A program made the position numbers and the translations under genes. A DNA stretch of 64,000 nt, from positions 28,374 through 92,373 of the forward strand of contig DAVZHW010000004.1 in the NCBI GenBank assembly GCA_052273625.1, written 5' to 3'. How positions within the stretch are numbered: the stretch's first letter is position 1; the number at the start of each line of letters is the position of its first letter. Under the pieces are notes generated by a model that did not search any database, had not been told where the DNA came from, and saw nothing but the letters and a program-made list of their open reading frames with translations. This stretch comes from Fimenecus sp052273625 (GTDB taxonomy: Bacteria; Bacillota; Clostridia; Oscillospirales; Acutalibacteraceae). Shown here piece by piece: positions 27,053-34,856 of this stretch.

Positions 27053-27956
27053 AACACAAGCATCTCAAAGGACACCGACACAGGCTCGGAGAACGGCACA
27101 AAAACCGGTAGAGCCTATGTCGAGGGATGAGGTGCGCCGCAAGAAAAACCTTGAAAGGCGAAAAAAGAGAAAAAGAAATAAGATAATCGGCTATACCGTT
27201 GTAATTATACTGATTATTGCAGCTGCAATAGCTCTTTCGCTTACGGTGTTTTTCAAAATTCAGTCCGTAAACGTGACGGGCGACGATATATATAATGCCG
27301 AAACGATAGTTGCTGCCTCGGGACTTAACGTCGGCGAAAATATGTTCAAATCATCAAAAAAGGACATTTCAAATAATCTTGAAACAAGCCTGCCGTATAT
27401 TGAAAGCGTTCGTGTAAATCGAAGTCCGACGGGAAATGTTACATTGGCAGTTACCGCCGCAAAGGCAGAGCTTGCCATTGACTGCGGAGAGGGTTACATA
27501 CTTCTTAATAAAAACGGAAAGGTGCTTGAGGACGGCGTTGTTTCGATAAACGAGGGCGTTACAACCGTCACCGCAAGCGCAATAGTAACGGCGACTCCGG
27601 GCGACGTCATAGTATTTGAAAACGAGCAGGATACTCAAACGCTCAGGGATATAAAAGCCATAATAGACAGCAAGCAGATTGAAAAAATCACGGACATAAA
27701 CATCACGCAAAATTCTTCGGTTATCCTCACTTACGATATGCGAATAACCCTTGAGGTAGGTATGGTGTCAGCCCTTGAGCAGAAAATCGATTTTATTAAG
27801 GCAACTCTGGACAAGCTGAATTCCGACGAGCCCAATTTCGAGGGAAGCATTGATTTTACGGTTGAAAACAAGGCTTTTGTCAACGAAAAGACGGAGCAGA
27901 CGACAGCTGCGCCGATCGTGGCAGCTCAACCCGAAGCACAGGGAGCAGCCGCATAA
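27033..27956 (+). CDS. divIB: Cell division protein DivIB/FtsQ
   Basis: This 307-aa bitopic protein has a strongly basic cytoplasmic N-terminus (RRKKNLERRKKRKRN) and one transmembrane helix (about residues 52-74). A POTRA domain follows, starting at FKIQSVNVTGDDIYNAETIV, with a beta domain after it and an Ala/Pro-rich C-terminus. Start at ATG 27033, inside the end of murA (20-bp overlap). It scaffolds FtsL and the septal PBP. It ends the polycistronic run before the ftsZ promoter. Confidence 0.9.
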   Translation: MEQKRSRTQASQRTPTQARRTAQKPVEPMSRDEVRRKKNLERRKKRKRNKIIGYTVVIILIIAAAIALSLTVFFKIQSVNVTGDDIYNAETIVAASGLNVGENMFKSSKKDISNNLETSLPYIESVRVNRSPTGNVTLAVTAAKAELAIDCGEGYILLNKNGKVLEDGVVSINEGVTTVTASAIVTATPGDVIVFENEQDTQTLRDIKAIIDSKQIEKITDINITQNSSVILTYDMRITLEVGMVSALEQKIDFIKATLDKLNSDEPNFEGSIDFTVENKAFVNEKTEQTTAAPIVAAQPEAQGAAA

Positions 27957-27974
27957 ATCTTATTAAAAAAATTG

Positions 27975-28003
27975 TTGATATTATATTCTTAATGTGTTAC
28001 AAT
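27975..28003 (+). promoter_or_regulatory. Sigma-A promoter of ftsZ
   Basis: TTGATA (27975-27980) and TACAAT (27998-28003) have a 17-bp spacer. This leaves a 70-nt leader before ftsZ and lets it be expressed separately from the dcw operon. Confidence 0.85.
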
Positions 28004-28073
28004 AACCTAAATAGGTATTAAAATCTATACTTAGGTGTGAAATAAAGTCTAATATATATAGGAGGATTACAAA

Positions 28074-29192
28074 ATGCAATTTGAAATGGACAATTCTTTC
28101 AAAGACATTACTAATATTAAAGTTATAGGCGTAGGCGGAGGCGGCGGAAACGCTATCAACCGTATGGTCGAAATGCAGATTGACGGCGTTGAGCTTATTG
28201 CCGTAAATACCGATAAACAGGCTCTTTGCTTCTCAAAGGCGCCCACTAAAATTCAGATAGGCGAGAAAATCACAGGGGGCAGAGGCGCAGGCGCAAACCC
28301 CGAGATTGGCAGAATGGCAGCCGAGGAAAGCCGTGAAGCTATCGAGGAAGTTCTCAACGATACTCAGATGGTATTTATTACCGCAGGTATGGGTGGCGGA
28401 ACAGGTACAGGTGCAGCTCCCGTTATCGCTGAGATTGCTCGTTCAAAGGATATTCTTACAGTAGGTATCGTTACAAAACCGTTCGCATTTGAGGGCAAGC
28501 ACCGTATGCAGCAGGCTGAAGCGGGTATCGCAGAGCTTGCAGGCAATGTGGACAGCCTTATCATAATCCCCAACGAAAGACTTAAAAATGTATCCGCTGA
28601 AAAGATTACTCTTGCCAACGGCTTTAAGGTTGCAAATGATGTACTCGTTGACGGTGTAAGAAGCATTTCCGACCTTATCGTTAACGCTGCTCTTATCAAC
28701 CTTGACTTCGCAGATGTTACCGCTGTTATGAAAAATGCAGGACACGCTCATATGGGTATCGGCAGAGCAAGAGGTAAGGACAGAGCAGAGCAGGCTGTTA
28801 AGGCAGCTATCACAAGTCCGCTTCTTGAGTCAACAATTGACGGCGCAACAGGTGTTATTATCTGCTTCAAGGCTCCCGAGGATGTCGGACTTGAGGAAAT
28901 CGACACCGCAGCAGGTATCGTTCGTGCAGCGGCTGCCGAGAATGCAAACATTATCTTCGGTGTCGATTTGAGCCCCGAGGATTCGGAAGATGACGAGATG
29001 GTTATTACCGTTATCGCAACAGGCTTCGGCGACAATGCAGGCAAGCCTTCAAGCGTCGGCTCCTTCTTTAAGGAAGAGTCTCCGTTGCTCTACCCGATGG
29101 ACGACATCAGCTCAACAAGCTCTGACGAAGCAAGCGGCGATTCAAGCACTAAGTATTCCGAGTTTATCGACATAATCAACGGCAAGAAATAA
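28074..29192 (+). CDS. ftsZ: Cell division GTPase FtsZ
   Basis: This 372-aa tubulin homologue forms the Z ring. The GTP-binding features are GGGGNAINRM near the N-terminus, the tubulin signature MGGGTGTGAAPVIA and the T7 loop region NLDFADVTAVMKNAG. A flexible Ser/Asp-rich linker starts near residue 320. The extreme C-terminus is EFIDIINGKK, which departs from the common DIPxFLR peptide that binds FtsA/SepF/EzrA. AGGAGG lies 7 nt upstream of the ATG. ftsA is not adjacent. Confidence 0.97.
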   Translation: MQFEMDNSFKDITNIKVIGVGGGGGNAINRMVEMQIDGVELIAVNTDKQALCFSKAPTKIQIGEKITGGRGAGANPEIGRMAAEESREAIEEVLNDTQMVFITAGMGGGTGTGAAPVIAEIARSKDILTVGIVTKPFAFEGKHRMQQAEAGIAELAGNVDSLIIIPNERLKNVSAEKITLANGFKVANDVLVDGVRSISDLIVNAALINLDFADVTAVMKNAGHAHMGIGRARGKDRAEQAVKAAITSPLLESTIDGATGVIICFKAPEDVGLEEIDTAAGIVRAAAAENANIIFGVDLSPEDSEDDEMVITVIATGFGDNAGKPSSVGSFFKEESPLLYPMDDISSTSSDEASGDSSTKYSEFIDIINGKK

Positions 29193-29222
29193 TCGTTGCT
29201 TATAATTAAAATAATTTCAATT

Positions 29223-29258
29223 CACACTCATTATTTTTAATGGGTGTGTATTTTTTTA
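29223..29258 (+). terminator. Intrinsic terminator of ftsZ
   Basis: The stem CACACTCATTA / TAATGGGTGTG (29223-29233 with 29238-29248, one G-U pair) is followed by a run of Ts. Confidence 0.85.
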
Positions 29259-29260
29259 TC

Positions 29261-29298
29261 AAAAAGTGTAGCAATTTAATACGAAAGTATAGTATATT
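29261..29298 (+). promoter_or_regulatory. Putative promoter of the ECF sigma operon, shared motif with tig
   Basis: The sequence GTGTAGCAATTTAATAC (29266-29282) is followed 18 bp after TAGCAA by TATATT (29293-29298). The motif recurs at 45410-45426 upstream of tig at the same place relative to its -10, differing at 2 of 22 bases. It may be a special promoter or operator; TAGCAA is a poor sigma-A -35. Confidence 0.45.
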
Positions 29299-29321
29299 AG
29301 TGAGGACAAGGAGGCGAGGGA

Positions 29322-29879
29322 ATGATAAGCGACAATGAAATAATAGCTCTGTTTTTCAACCGTTCGCAGGAAGCTGTAAAGGAGCTTGCTGACAAATACG
29401 GGAAAATATGTGTAAATTTTTCATACCGTATTTTGAAAAACGATTGTGACGCCCAAGAGTGCGTGAACGATTCATACCTTGCCGTGTGGAACACCGTGCC
29501 GCCTAATAAGCCCAATCCGCTGAAAACATATTTAATGAAAATCGTTCGCAACATTTCTTTGGTAAAGTACAAAAGCAATACGGCGCAAAAGCGAAATTCT
29601 TATTATGACGCTTCGCTTGAAGAGCTTGAAAACGTGATTTTTGAAAATGACAGCGTTGAAATTCAAGCGGAAAATAGCGAGCTGACGGAATATATCAACA
29701 AATTTCTTGCGACCTTATCAAAAGAGGACAGGGTAATATTCTTAAAAAGATATTGGTTTTGTCAGCCTTATTCGGAAATAGCGGCTTCGGTTAATTTGAG
29801 CGAGAAAAATGTTTCGGTAAGGCTGACGAGGGCAAGAAAAAAGCTGAAAAAATACTTGGAGAAGGAGGGCGTGCTTTAA
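29322..29879 (+). CDS. ECF-type RNA polymerase sigma factor
   Basis: This 185-aa protein has sigma region 2 (about residues 15-85, DCDAQECVNDSYLAVWNTVPP, with the -10 binding part KTYLMKIVRNISL). Region 4 follows (about residues 120-180, LSKEDRVIFLKRYWFCQPYSEIAASVNLSEKNVSVRLTRARKKL). It lacks regions 1 and 3, as in extracytoplasmic-function sigma factors. GGAGG lies upstream. Its stop overlaps the next start (TAATG), a usual link between an ECF sigma and its anti-sigma factor. Confidence 0.93.
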   Translation: MISDNEIIALFFNRSQEAVKELADKYGKICVNFSYRILKNDCDAQECVNDSYLAVWNTVPPNKPNPLKTYLMKIVRNISLVKYKSNTAQKRNSYYDASLEELENVIFENDSVEIQAENSELTEYINKFLATLSKEDRVIFLKRYWFCQPYSEIAASVNLSEKNVSVRLTRARKKLKKYLEKEGVL

Positions 29880-30532
29880 TGAATGTTCAAGAGCTTTCGG
29901 AGGCTATGACGGATATTTCCGACGAATATATCGAAGAAGCATATAATTACCAAAGGGCAAGCGTTTTTGATTTCAAAAAAGCACTTTCTGCCGTTGCAAC
30001 GATAGCTGTTTTGGTTGCGGTTGCTTTAGCTGTACATTTTTATACTAATGAACCCGTTTCCACGCAGCCGAGCGATAAGGCGGTCGAAACCTCCGATTAC
30101 ACCAAAGATTTTTCCGCAACCAATTCCGCCTATGACCTTGCGGCTCCCGCTGTAATTCAAAAGCGCCCTAAAAGCATTAAATCAAAAGTGAAAAAGCAGA
30201 TTAAATCAGATTACCTTTCATATTCTCAAAGTGATATGGAAAGCGAGGCTTTTGACATAATCTATTGCGGCACATATAACGGAAATATCGCTTTTAAGGT
30301 CATCTTAAAGGATGGACAAAACGGCGGAAATATGATTTTTGAAGGCTTTGCCGATCCGAACGGAAAATACTCTTTTTTGACCTTTAATTATAAAGAAAGT
30401 GAACCGGTTTTGCTTTGGTCTGAAAAGGAGGGGATAAGCACACTTACACAAAACTATGATAAAGGCACATTGAATTACGAACAGGTATTTTCAATTTGGT
30501 ATTGGATATTCACTGAAACAGGAGAGGTTTGA
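29879..30532 (+). CDS. Probable anti-sigma factor with one transmembrane helix
   Basis: This 217-aa protein has a short cytoplasmic N-terminus (about 30 residues: SEAMTDISDEYIEEAYNY). A transmembrane helix follows (about residues 38-58, ALSAVATIAVLVAVALAVHFY), then an extracellular domain of about 150 residues. Translational overlap with the sigma gene and this topology are typical of membrane anti-sigma factors. There is no recognisable zinc-binding HxxxCxxC motif. Function is by context. Confidence 0.65.
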   Translation: MNVQELSEAMTDISDEYIEEAYNYQRASVFDFKKALSAVATIAVLVAVALAVHFYTNEPVSTQPSDKAVETSDYTKDFSATNSAYDLAAPAVIQKRPKSIKSKVKKQIKSDYLSYSQSDMESEAFDIIYCGTYNGNIAFKVILKDGQNGGNMIFEGFADPNGKYSFLTFNYKESEPVLLWSEKEGISTLTQNYDKGTLNYEQVFSIWYWIFTETGEV

Positions 30533-30534
30533 TT

Positions 30535-31089
30535 ATGAAAAAGAAAATATTTGCTTTGACTCTTTGTCTTATTTTTATTCTCGCTGCTTTATGCGTGCAG
30601 TTTGTCAGCGCTTTGCCCGAAATGAATGACCGTGATATGTCGCAGCAAAGCAGAAGCATTGACGAGTACAGAAAAATTCTTGACGCCGTAAATCGGGAAA
30701 AAGATAATTCGGTACAATCGGACTCTTTGGGAGAAGATCTCGCAGATGTATATGCCGGCGCATATATCAACGGAGAAAATCTTCTTGTGATAAATGTTAC
30801 AAATGCGACTGACGGCATAAAAGAGAAAATAAAAAGCATATCGGGAAATCCCGATGTTATAATAAACGAAGTTGAATTTTCTTCATCCGAAATTGATAAG
30901 GCTTATGAAAAGCTTGTCGGCAACATGGAAAATGCACCGTATTTTAAGGTAACGGTTTCCGAAAAGGATAACACTGTGTATATAACGGGCGAAAGTGCAG
31001 AGGACTGTAACCGTTATATCCTTGAAAACGGATACAATCCCGCAATGATAACCGTCGTCGAGGGGCAAAATACCGTTGAAAATTGCTGA
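30535..31089 (+). CDS. Small secreted protein of the ECF operon, function unknown
   Basis: This 184-aa protein has a clear Sec signal peptide (KKKIFALTLCLIFILAALCV, cleavage near FVSALP). Start at ATG 30535 behind GGAGAGG. The mature part is acidic with an alpha/beta pattern (INVTNATDGIKEKIKSISGN, FKVTVSEKDNTVYITGES) and ends in Cys. It is third in the operon, directly overlapping the likely anti-sigma gene region, so it may be the regulon's sensor or target. Family not recognised. Confidence 0.65.
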   Translation: MKKKIFALTLCLIFILAALCVQFVSALPEMNDRDMSQQSRSIDEYRKILDAVNREKDNSVQSDSLGEDLADVYAGAYINGENLLVINVTNATDGIKEKIKSISGNPDVIINEVEFSSSEIDKAYEKLVGNMENAPYFKVTVSEKDNTVYITGESAEDCNRYILENGYNPAMITVVEGQNTVENC

Positions 31090-31100
31090 AATATAAATTT

Positions 31101-31137
31101 AAGCGTATCGCAGATTTTTCTGCGGTACGCTTTTTTA
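31101..31137. terminator. Terminator between convergent genes
   Basis: The stem AAGCGTATCGCAGA / TCTGCGGTACGCTT (31101-31114 with 31119-31132) is followed by TTTTTT on the plus strand. It ends the ECF operon and probably also insulates the convergent DUF4363 gene. Confidence 0.85.
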
Positions 31138-31138
31138 A

Positions 31139-31519
31139 TTAAAACACATTTTCGATTTTAGGCTTTTCCGCATCTATCATTTTTTCAAGCAGTATAATAT
31201 TTTCCGAGCAAATTTCAACAATGTCACAATCCGTGTTTCGTTCCGCCTTGCTTTTCAGTGTCCTGAAATTTATATCAATGTCGTCAATTTCATCGTGGTT
31301 GCAGTAAATTCCGAAACGCACCCGTGCCTTTTCCCATTTTTTAACCGAAGCGGTCAAATTTTCCGAAACCGAGTTTTCTCCGCTTGTTTCTGCGGTTTCA
31401 ATAGTCTTTTCGAGCGACGATATTATTTCGTTTCCCGTCCTTTTAAGGTCAAAATAGCTGTAAACCGATACTGTCGTAACAAAGGCTATTAAAACGATTG
31501 CAATTACAACTCTTTTCAT
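31139..31519 (-). CDS. DUF4363 family membrane-anchored protein
   Basis: This 126-aa protein has an N-terminal transmembrane helix (about residues 4-22, VVIAIVLIAFVTTVSVYSY) and a helical extracellular part (LEKTIETAETSGENS, KKWEKARVRFGIYCNHDEID). This matches DUF4363, a family that regularly follows DUF421 genes in spore formers. It overlaps the DUF421 gene by 4 bp. Function unknown; a possible spore-envelope role is inferred from family distribution. Confidence 0.75.
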   Translation of the reverse strand: MKRVVIAIVLIAFVTTVSVYSYFDLKRTGNEIISSLEKTIETAETSGENSVSENLTASVKKWEKARVRFGIYCNHDEIDDIDINFRTLKSKAERNTDCDIVEICSENIILLEKMIDAEKPKIENVF

Positions 31520-32193
31520 AAATTCTTATCCCTTTCGGTTATCTCGTATTTTTCGTTTTTATCCATTGTCATAAGCAGTACGTCCTTGACGCTTAAATTC
31601 TTTTTGCGAAGCAGGCGTTCAACCTTTGCTTTTGTCGTGTTACACTCTTGAAAGTTCTTTTCAATCAGCGAGCCGTCGGAGATAACAACGCTCTTGTACA
31701 CGTTTTCGGGCTTTTGCAAATTCACGTCTTTTACTTTAATATTTTCCTCGTCAGCCTTTAGCATTACGCTTAAAGTGCCGTCTGTTTCGACAATGGCATA
31801 CCAAACCTGCGACACATCAAAAATATCTTTTTTCCGAAGCTCTTCCAATAGGTCATCTGTTGTAAAACGAAGCTCCTTTAACTGCTTTTGGTCGATAACG
31901 CCCTCACGGATCACTATAAGCGGATTTCCCTGCATAACCGAACGGAATTTAACGCTTTTAAGATTGAGAATTGAAATAATAATTTCAAATCCGACAAGCA
32001 AAAGCACGGGGATAATCGTGTTCATAAGCGGCAGACTTGTATCTTGCATGGGAATTGCGAGAATTTCCGACAAAAGTATTGTAATAACAAGCTCTGCCGG
32101 TTGTAATTCTCCTATCTGCCTTTTTCCGAGTATTCTCATTGATACGATAATCACGATATATAAAATTACCGTTCTTGCAAAATTTATAAGCAT
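31516..32193 (-). CDS. DUF421 family membrane protein (YetF-like)
   Basis: This 225-aa protein has three N-terminal transmembrane helices in the first 85 residues, with RILGKRQIGELQPAELVITILLSE, the hallmark of the family. A cytoplasmic domain follows (NPLIVIREGVIDQKQLKELRFTTDDLLEELRKKDIFDVSQV). Homologues occur in Bacillus as YetF/YdfR types, some linked to spores. It forms an operon with DUF4363 and faces away from the germination operon. Confidence 0.88.
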   Translation of the reverse strand: MLINFARTVILYIVIIVSMRILGKRQIGELQPAELVITILLSEILAIPMQDTSLPLMNTIIPVLLLVGFEIIISILNLKSVKFRSVMQGNPLIVIREGVIDQKQLKELRFTTDDLLEELRKKDIFDVSQVWYAIVETDGTLSVMLKADEENIKVKDVNLQKPENVYKSVVISDGSLIEKNFQECNTTKAKVERLLRKKNLSVKDVLLMTMDKNEKYEITERDKNL

Positions 32194-32273
32194 TTACATC
32201 ACCGATTATATATTTTGCGTTTGTGTACAGAATATTCCTGCCGATAAAGGCAACAATATTTTCGGTGAAGTAT

Positions 32274-33776
32274 ATGTTTAAGAAATTAAAATTTAATCTC
32301 GATAAAATAACCGAAAGAGTGGAAAAGGACAACACCGAAACGCCGATTTCAGAGTCGCTGCAATTCAACATTTCATATCTAAAGGGAAAATTCGGCGACA
32401 GCTTTGACATAATTTACAAATATTCGGACGTCGGAAAATACAAGGTCTGTTTTGTTATGGCGGACGGTATGTGCGACAATATGCTTGTGGTAGAACAGAT
32501 AATGCGCCCCATACTGACCGCCGAAAAATTACCGACAGAGCCGAGGGAAATGATCAATTACATCAGCGCAAATGTTGTTGCGGGAATTGACCAAAGCGAA
32601 ACGCAGACTCTTGAAAAGGCAGTTACCGACGTCCTGTCGGGCTTGGTCGTTTTCTTTGTTGACGGTGCTGATTTGAGCTGGAGCTACGGCGTTCAGGGCT
32701 TTCCTAAGAGAAGCATCGACGACGCACAATCCGAGGTTCAGGAAAAGGGTGCGCATGAGGGCTTTACCGAGAGCTTTAAGGATAACGTTGCACTCTTGCG
32801 AAGACGGATACGCTCACCCGTTTTGAAATGCGAGGTCATTGAGGTCGGCGAAACGAGCAAAACGAGGGTTTGCGTCTGCTATATGTCCGACAGGGCAAAG
32901 CCGAAAACAGTTAAGGAAATCAAATCGAGGCTTAAAAACGCAAGACTTGACACGGTGTTGGGCTCGGGCTATTTACGACCGTTTTTGGAAAACGGCGAGT
33001 TCTCTTTCTTTTCGTCGCTCGGCACAACCGAAAGACCTGATATTGCGTGCGGAGAAATGAACGAGGGCAGGGTGATTGTTTTAACCGACGGAACGCCGTT
33101 TGCCTTGATAGCGCCATATATCTTTATAGAGAATTTTCAGACAATGGACGACTATAATATGCGTCCGTTTTATGTTGCGTTTATAAGATTATTAAAATAC
33201 GTTTCTTTCTTTACCGCCGTATTTTTACCTGGGATATATGTTGCGCTTTGTACCTTTCATCAAGAGGTATTGCCGATTTCAATGCTGTATGATATGGCGA
33301 TACAGGAAAGCATAACGCCTTTTCCCGTAATGCTTGAAACGATATTTATTCACTTTGTTTATGAAATTGTCAGAGAGGCAGGCTTGCGTATGCCGAAGTC
33401 CGTAGGTCACACCGTGAGTATCGTAGGCGGTCTTGTAATCGGAGATGCCGCCGTCAGCGCAGGACTTGTCGCAGCTCCTATGCTGATAGTTGTCGCAATT
33501 TCCGCAATAACCTCTTTTGTCGTTCCGCATCTCTACCAAAGCGTTGCCGTTTTGCGCTTTCTTTTAATGGTTATCGGCGGCTTTTTCGGCTTTTACGGAA
33601 TTGTAATTTGCTTCGGTGTGCTTCTCGTTGACTTGTGCAAGGACGGACCTTATGAGGTGTCGGAGCTTTCTCCCTTAGCTCCGTTTGCTCCTGCGGCAAT
33701 GCGGGATACCTTTATGCGGCTTGATTGGAGAAGATTGGGCGACAGAGATCTTAGAATACAGAATATGGAGAAATAA
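32274..33776 (+). CDS. Spore germination protein, GerA family (germinant receptor subunit A)
   Basis: This 500-aa protein has an N-terminal soluble domain of about 300 residues, with ISESLQFNISYLKGKFGDSFDI and the conserved FPKRSIDDAQSEVQEKGAHEGFTES. A C-terminal membrane domain has about five helices (GHTVSIVGGLVIGDAAVSAGLVAAPML). I chose ATG 32274 (GGTGAAG upstream); a GTG at 32223 would add 17 residues. It forms the inner-membrane receptor with the next two genes and marks the host as a spore former. Confidence 0.93.
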   Translation: MFKKLKFNLDKITERVEKDNTETPISESLQFNISYLKGKFGDSFDIIYKYSDVGKYKVCFVMADGMCDNMLVVEQIMRPILTAEKLPTEPREMINYISANVVAGIDQSETQTLEKAVTDVLSGLVVFFVDGADLSWSYGVQGFPKRSIDDAQSEVQEKGAHEGFTESFKDNVALLRRRIRSPVLKCEVIEVGETSKTRVCVCYMSDRAKPKTVKEIKSRLKNARLDTVLGSGYLRPFLENGEFSFFSSLGTTERPDIACGEMNEGRVIVLTDGTPFALIAPYIFIENFQTMDDYNMRPFYVAFIRLLKYVSFFTAVFLPGIYVALCTFHQEVLPISMLYDMAIQESITPFPVMLETIFIHFVYEIVREAGLRMPKSVGHTVSIVGGLVIGDAAVSAGLVAAPMLIVVAISAITSFVVPHLYQSVAVLRFLLMVIGGFFGFYGIVICFGVLLVDLCKDGPYEVSELSPLAPFAPAAMRDTFMRLDWRRLGDRDLRIQNMEK

Positions 33777-34856
33777 ATGGAAAAGGTACAAAAAATCAGC
33801 ACGGCGCAGTTTTTCTCGTTGCTTTTGCTCTCGAGGCTTTTGACAACGCTTACTTTTATGCCTGTTTTCGAAATGAAGGTCAACAATCTTGATTATATAG
33901 TCGCTATTTTGCTTGGAAGTGCCGTAATGCTCTTGTTTCTTTTGCCGATGTATTACCTATTCAAAAACAGCGGCGGCAAGGGCGTTTTAGAGCTTGCACA
34001 GGATATCTCTCCGACCTTTTCAAAGGTGCTGTGCGTGTTTTATGTCGCTTTTTTTCTGATTGACGCTTACGCAACCCTTTTAAGCCTTAATCTGTTTGTC
34101 GCTTCTGCGGTCTTTCCCGAAACGGACACAAGCTTTTTCATACTTTTGACTCTTTTTGCGGTTTGCTTTTCGGCGATAAAGGGTATCGAGGCGCTCGGCA
34201 GGGCAGGGAGCATTTCTCTTGTAATACTCATCACTTCATTTGTTCTTGTACTTTTGACAATGCTCTCAAGAGTGGATATAAATAATCTTTCACCCATATT
34301 TTATGACGGAGCAAAGCCTATTTTGACGGTTGCGTGGACTGTGGTTATAAGAACAACCGAGCCTGTCGCAATTTCCGTTATGTTGCCGAGGGTCACGGGT
34401 AATGTCAAAAAAAGCACCATCTTATGGACGTCATTTTTTGCAATATTTGTGTCGGTTTTGTTCTTTATACTTTTTACAACCTCGGGCGACAGCGCGCTTC
34501 TCAATATGTTCCCCGTTCATTCAATGGCAATGCTCTCGGAATTCGGCTTGATTGAACGTCTTGACGTGCTTTTGACGGGAGTATGGATAATCTCGGCATT
34601 TATAAAAATTGCTTTTATTATCTATATCGTAAGCGATATTTTACAGCGCAGCTTTCAGCTTAAATGCAAGGGCTTAATTTCCTATCTTTCGGGTGCAATT
34701 ATTTTTACGTCGGTAATGCTAATGTCTAAAAACATTGAAAATTTCCGTTACAGTTCAAATGTAATCGGAAAATCGGTGCTGTTTATTCTGTTTGCTGTCT
34801 TAATCCCTTGTACGCTTATGCTTGTCAGAAAAATTAAACGGAGGACGATGTGTTGA
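33777..34856 (+). CDS. Spore germination protein, GerB family (permease-like receptor subunit)
   Basis: This 359-aa polytopic protein has about 10 transmembrane helices and resembles amino acid/polyamine transporters, as GerB subunits do. It contains QKISTAQFFSLLLLSRLLTTLTF and GKGVLELAQDISPTFSKVL. The ATG follows the gerA stop with no gap. It is expected to bind the germinant in the receptor complex. Confidence 0.9.
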   Translation: MEKVQKISTAQFFSLLLLSRLLTTLTFMPVFEMKVNNLDYIVAILLGSAVMLLFLLPMYYLFKNSGGKGVLELAQDISPTFSKVLCVFYVAFFLIDAYATLLSLNLFVASAVFPETDTSFFILLTLFAVCFSAIKGIEALGRAGSISLVILITSFVLVLLTMLSRVDINNLSPIFYDGAKPILTVAWTVVIRTTEPVAISVMLPRVTGNVKKSTILWTSFFAIFVSVLFFILFTTSGDSALLNMFPVHSMAMLSEFGLIERLDVLLTGVWIISAFIKIAFIIYIVSDILQRSFQLKCKGLISYLSGAIIFTSVMLMSKNIENFRYSSNVIGKSVLFILFAVLIPCTLMLVRKIKRRTMC

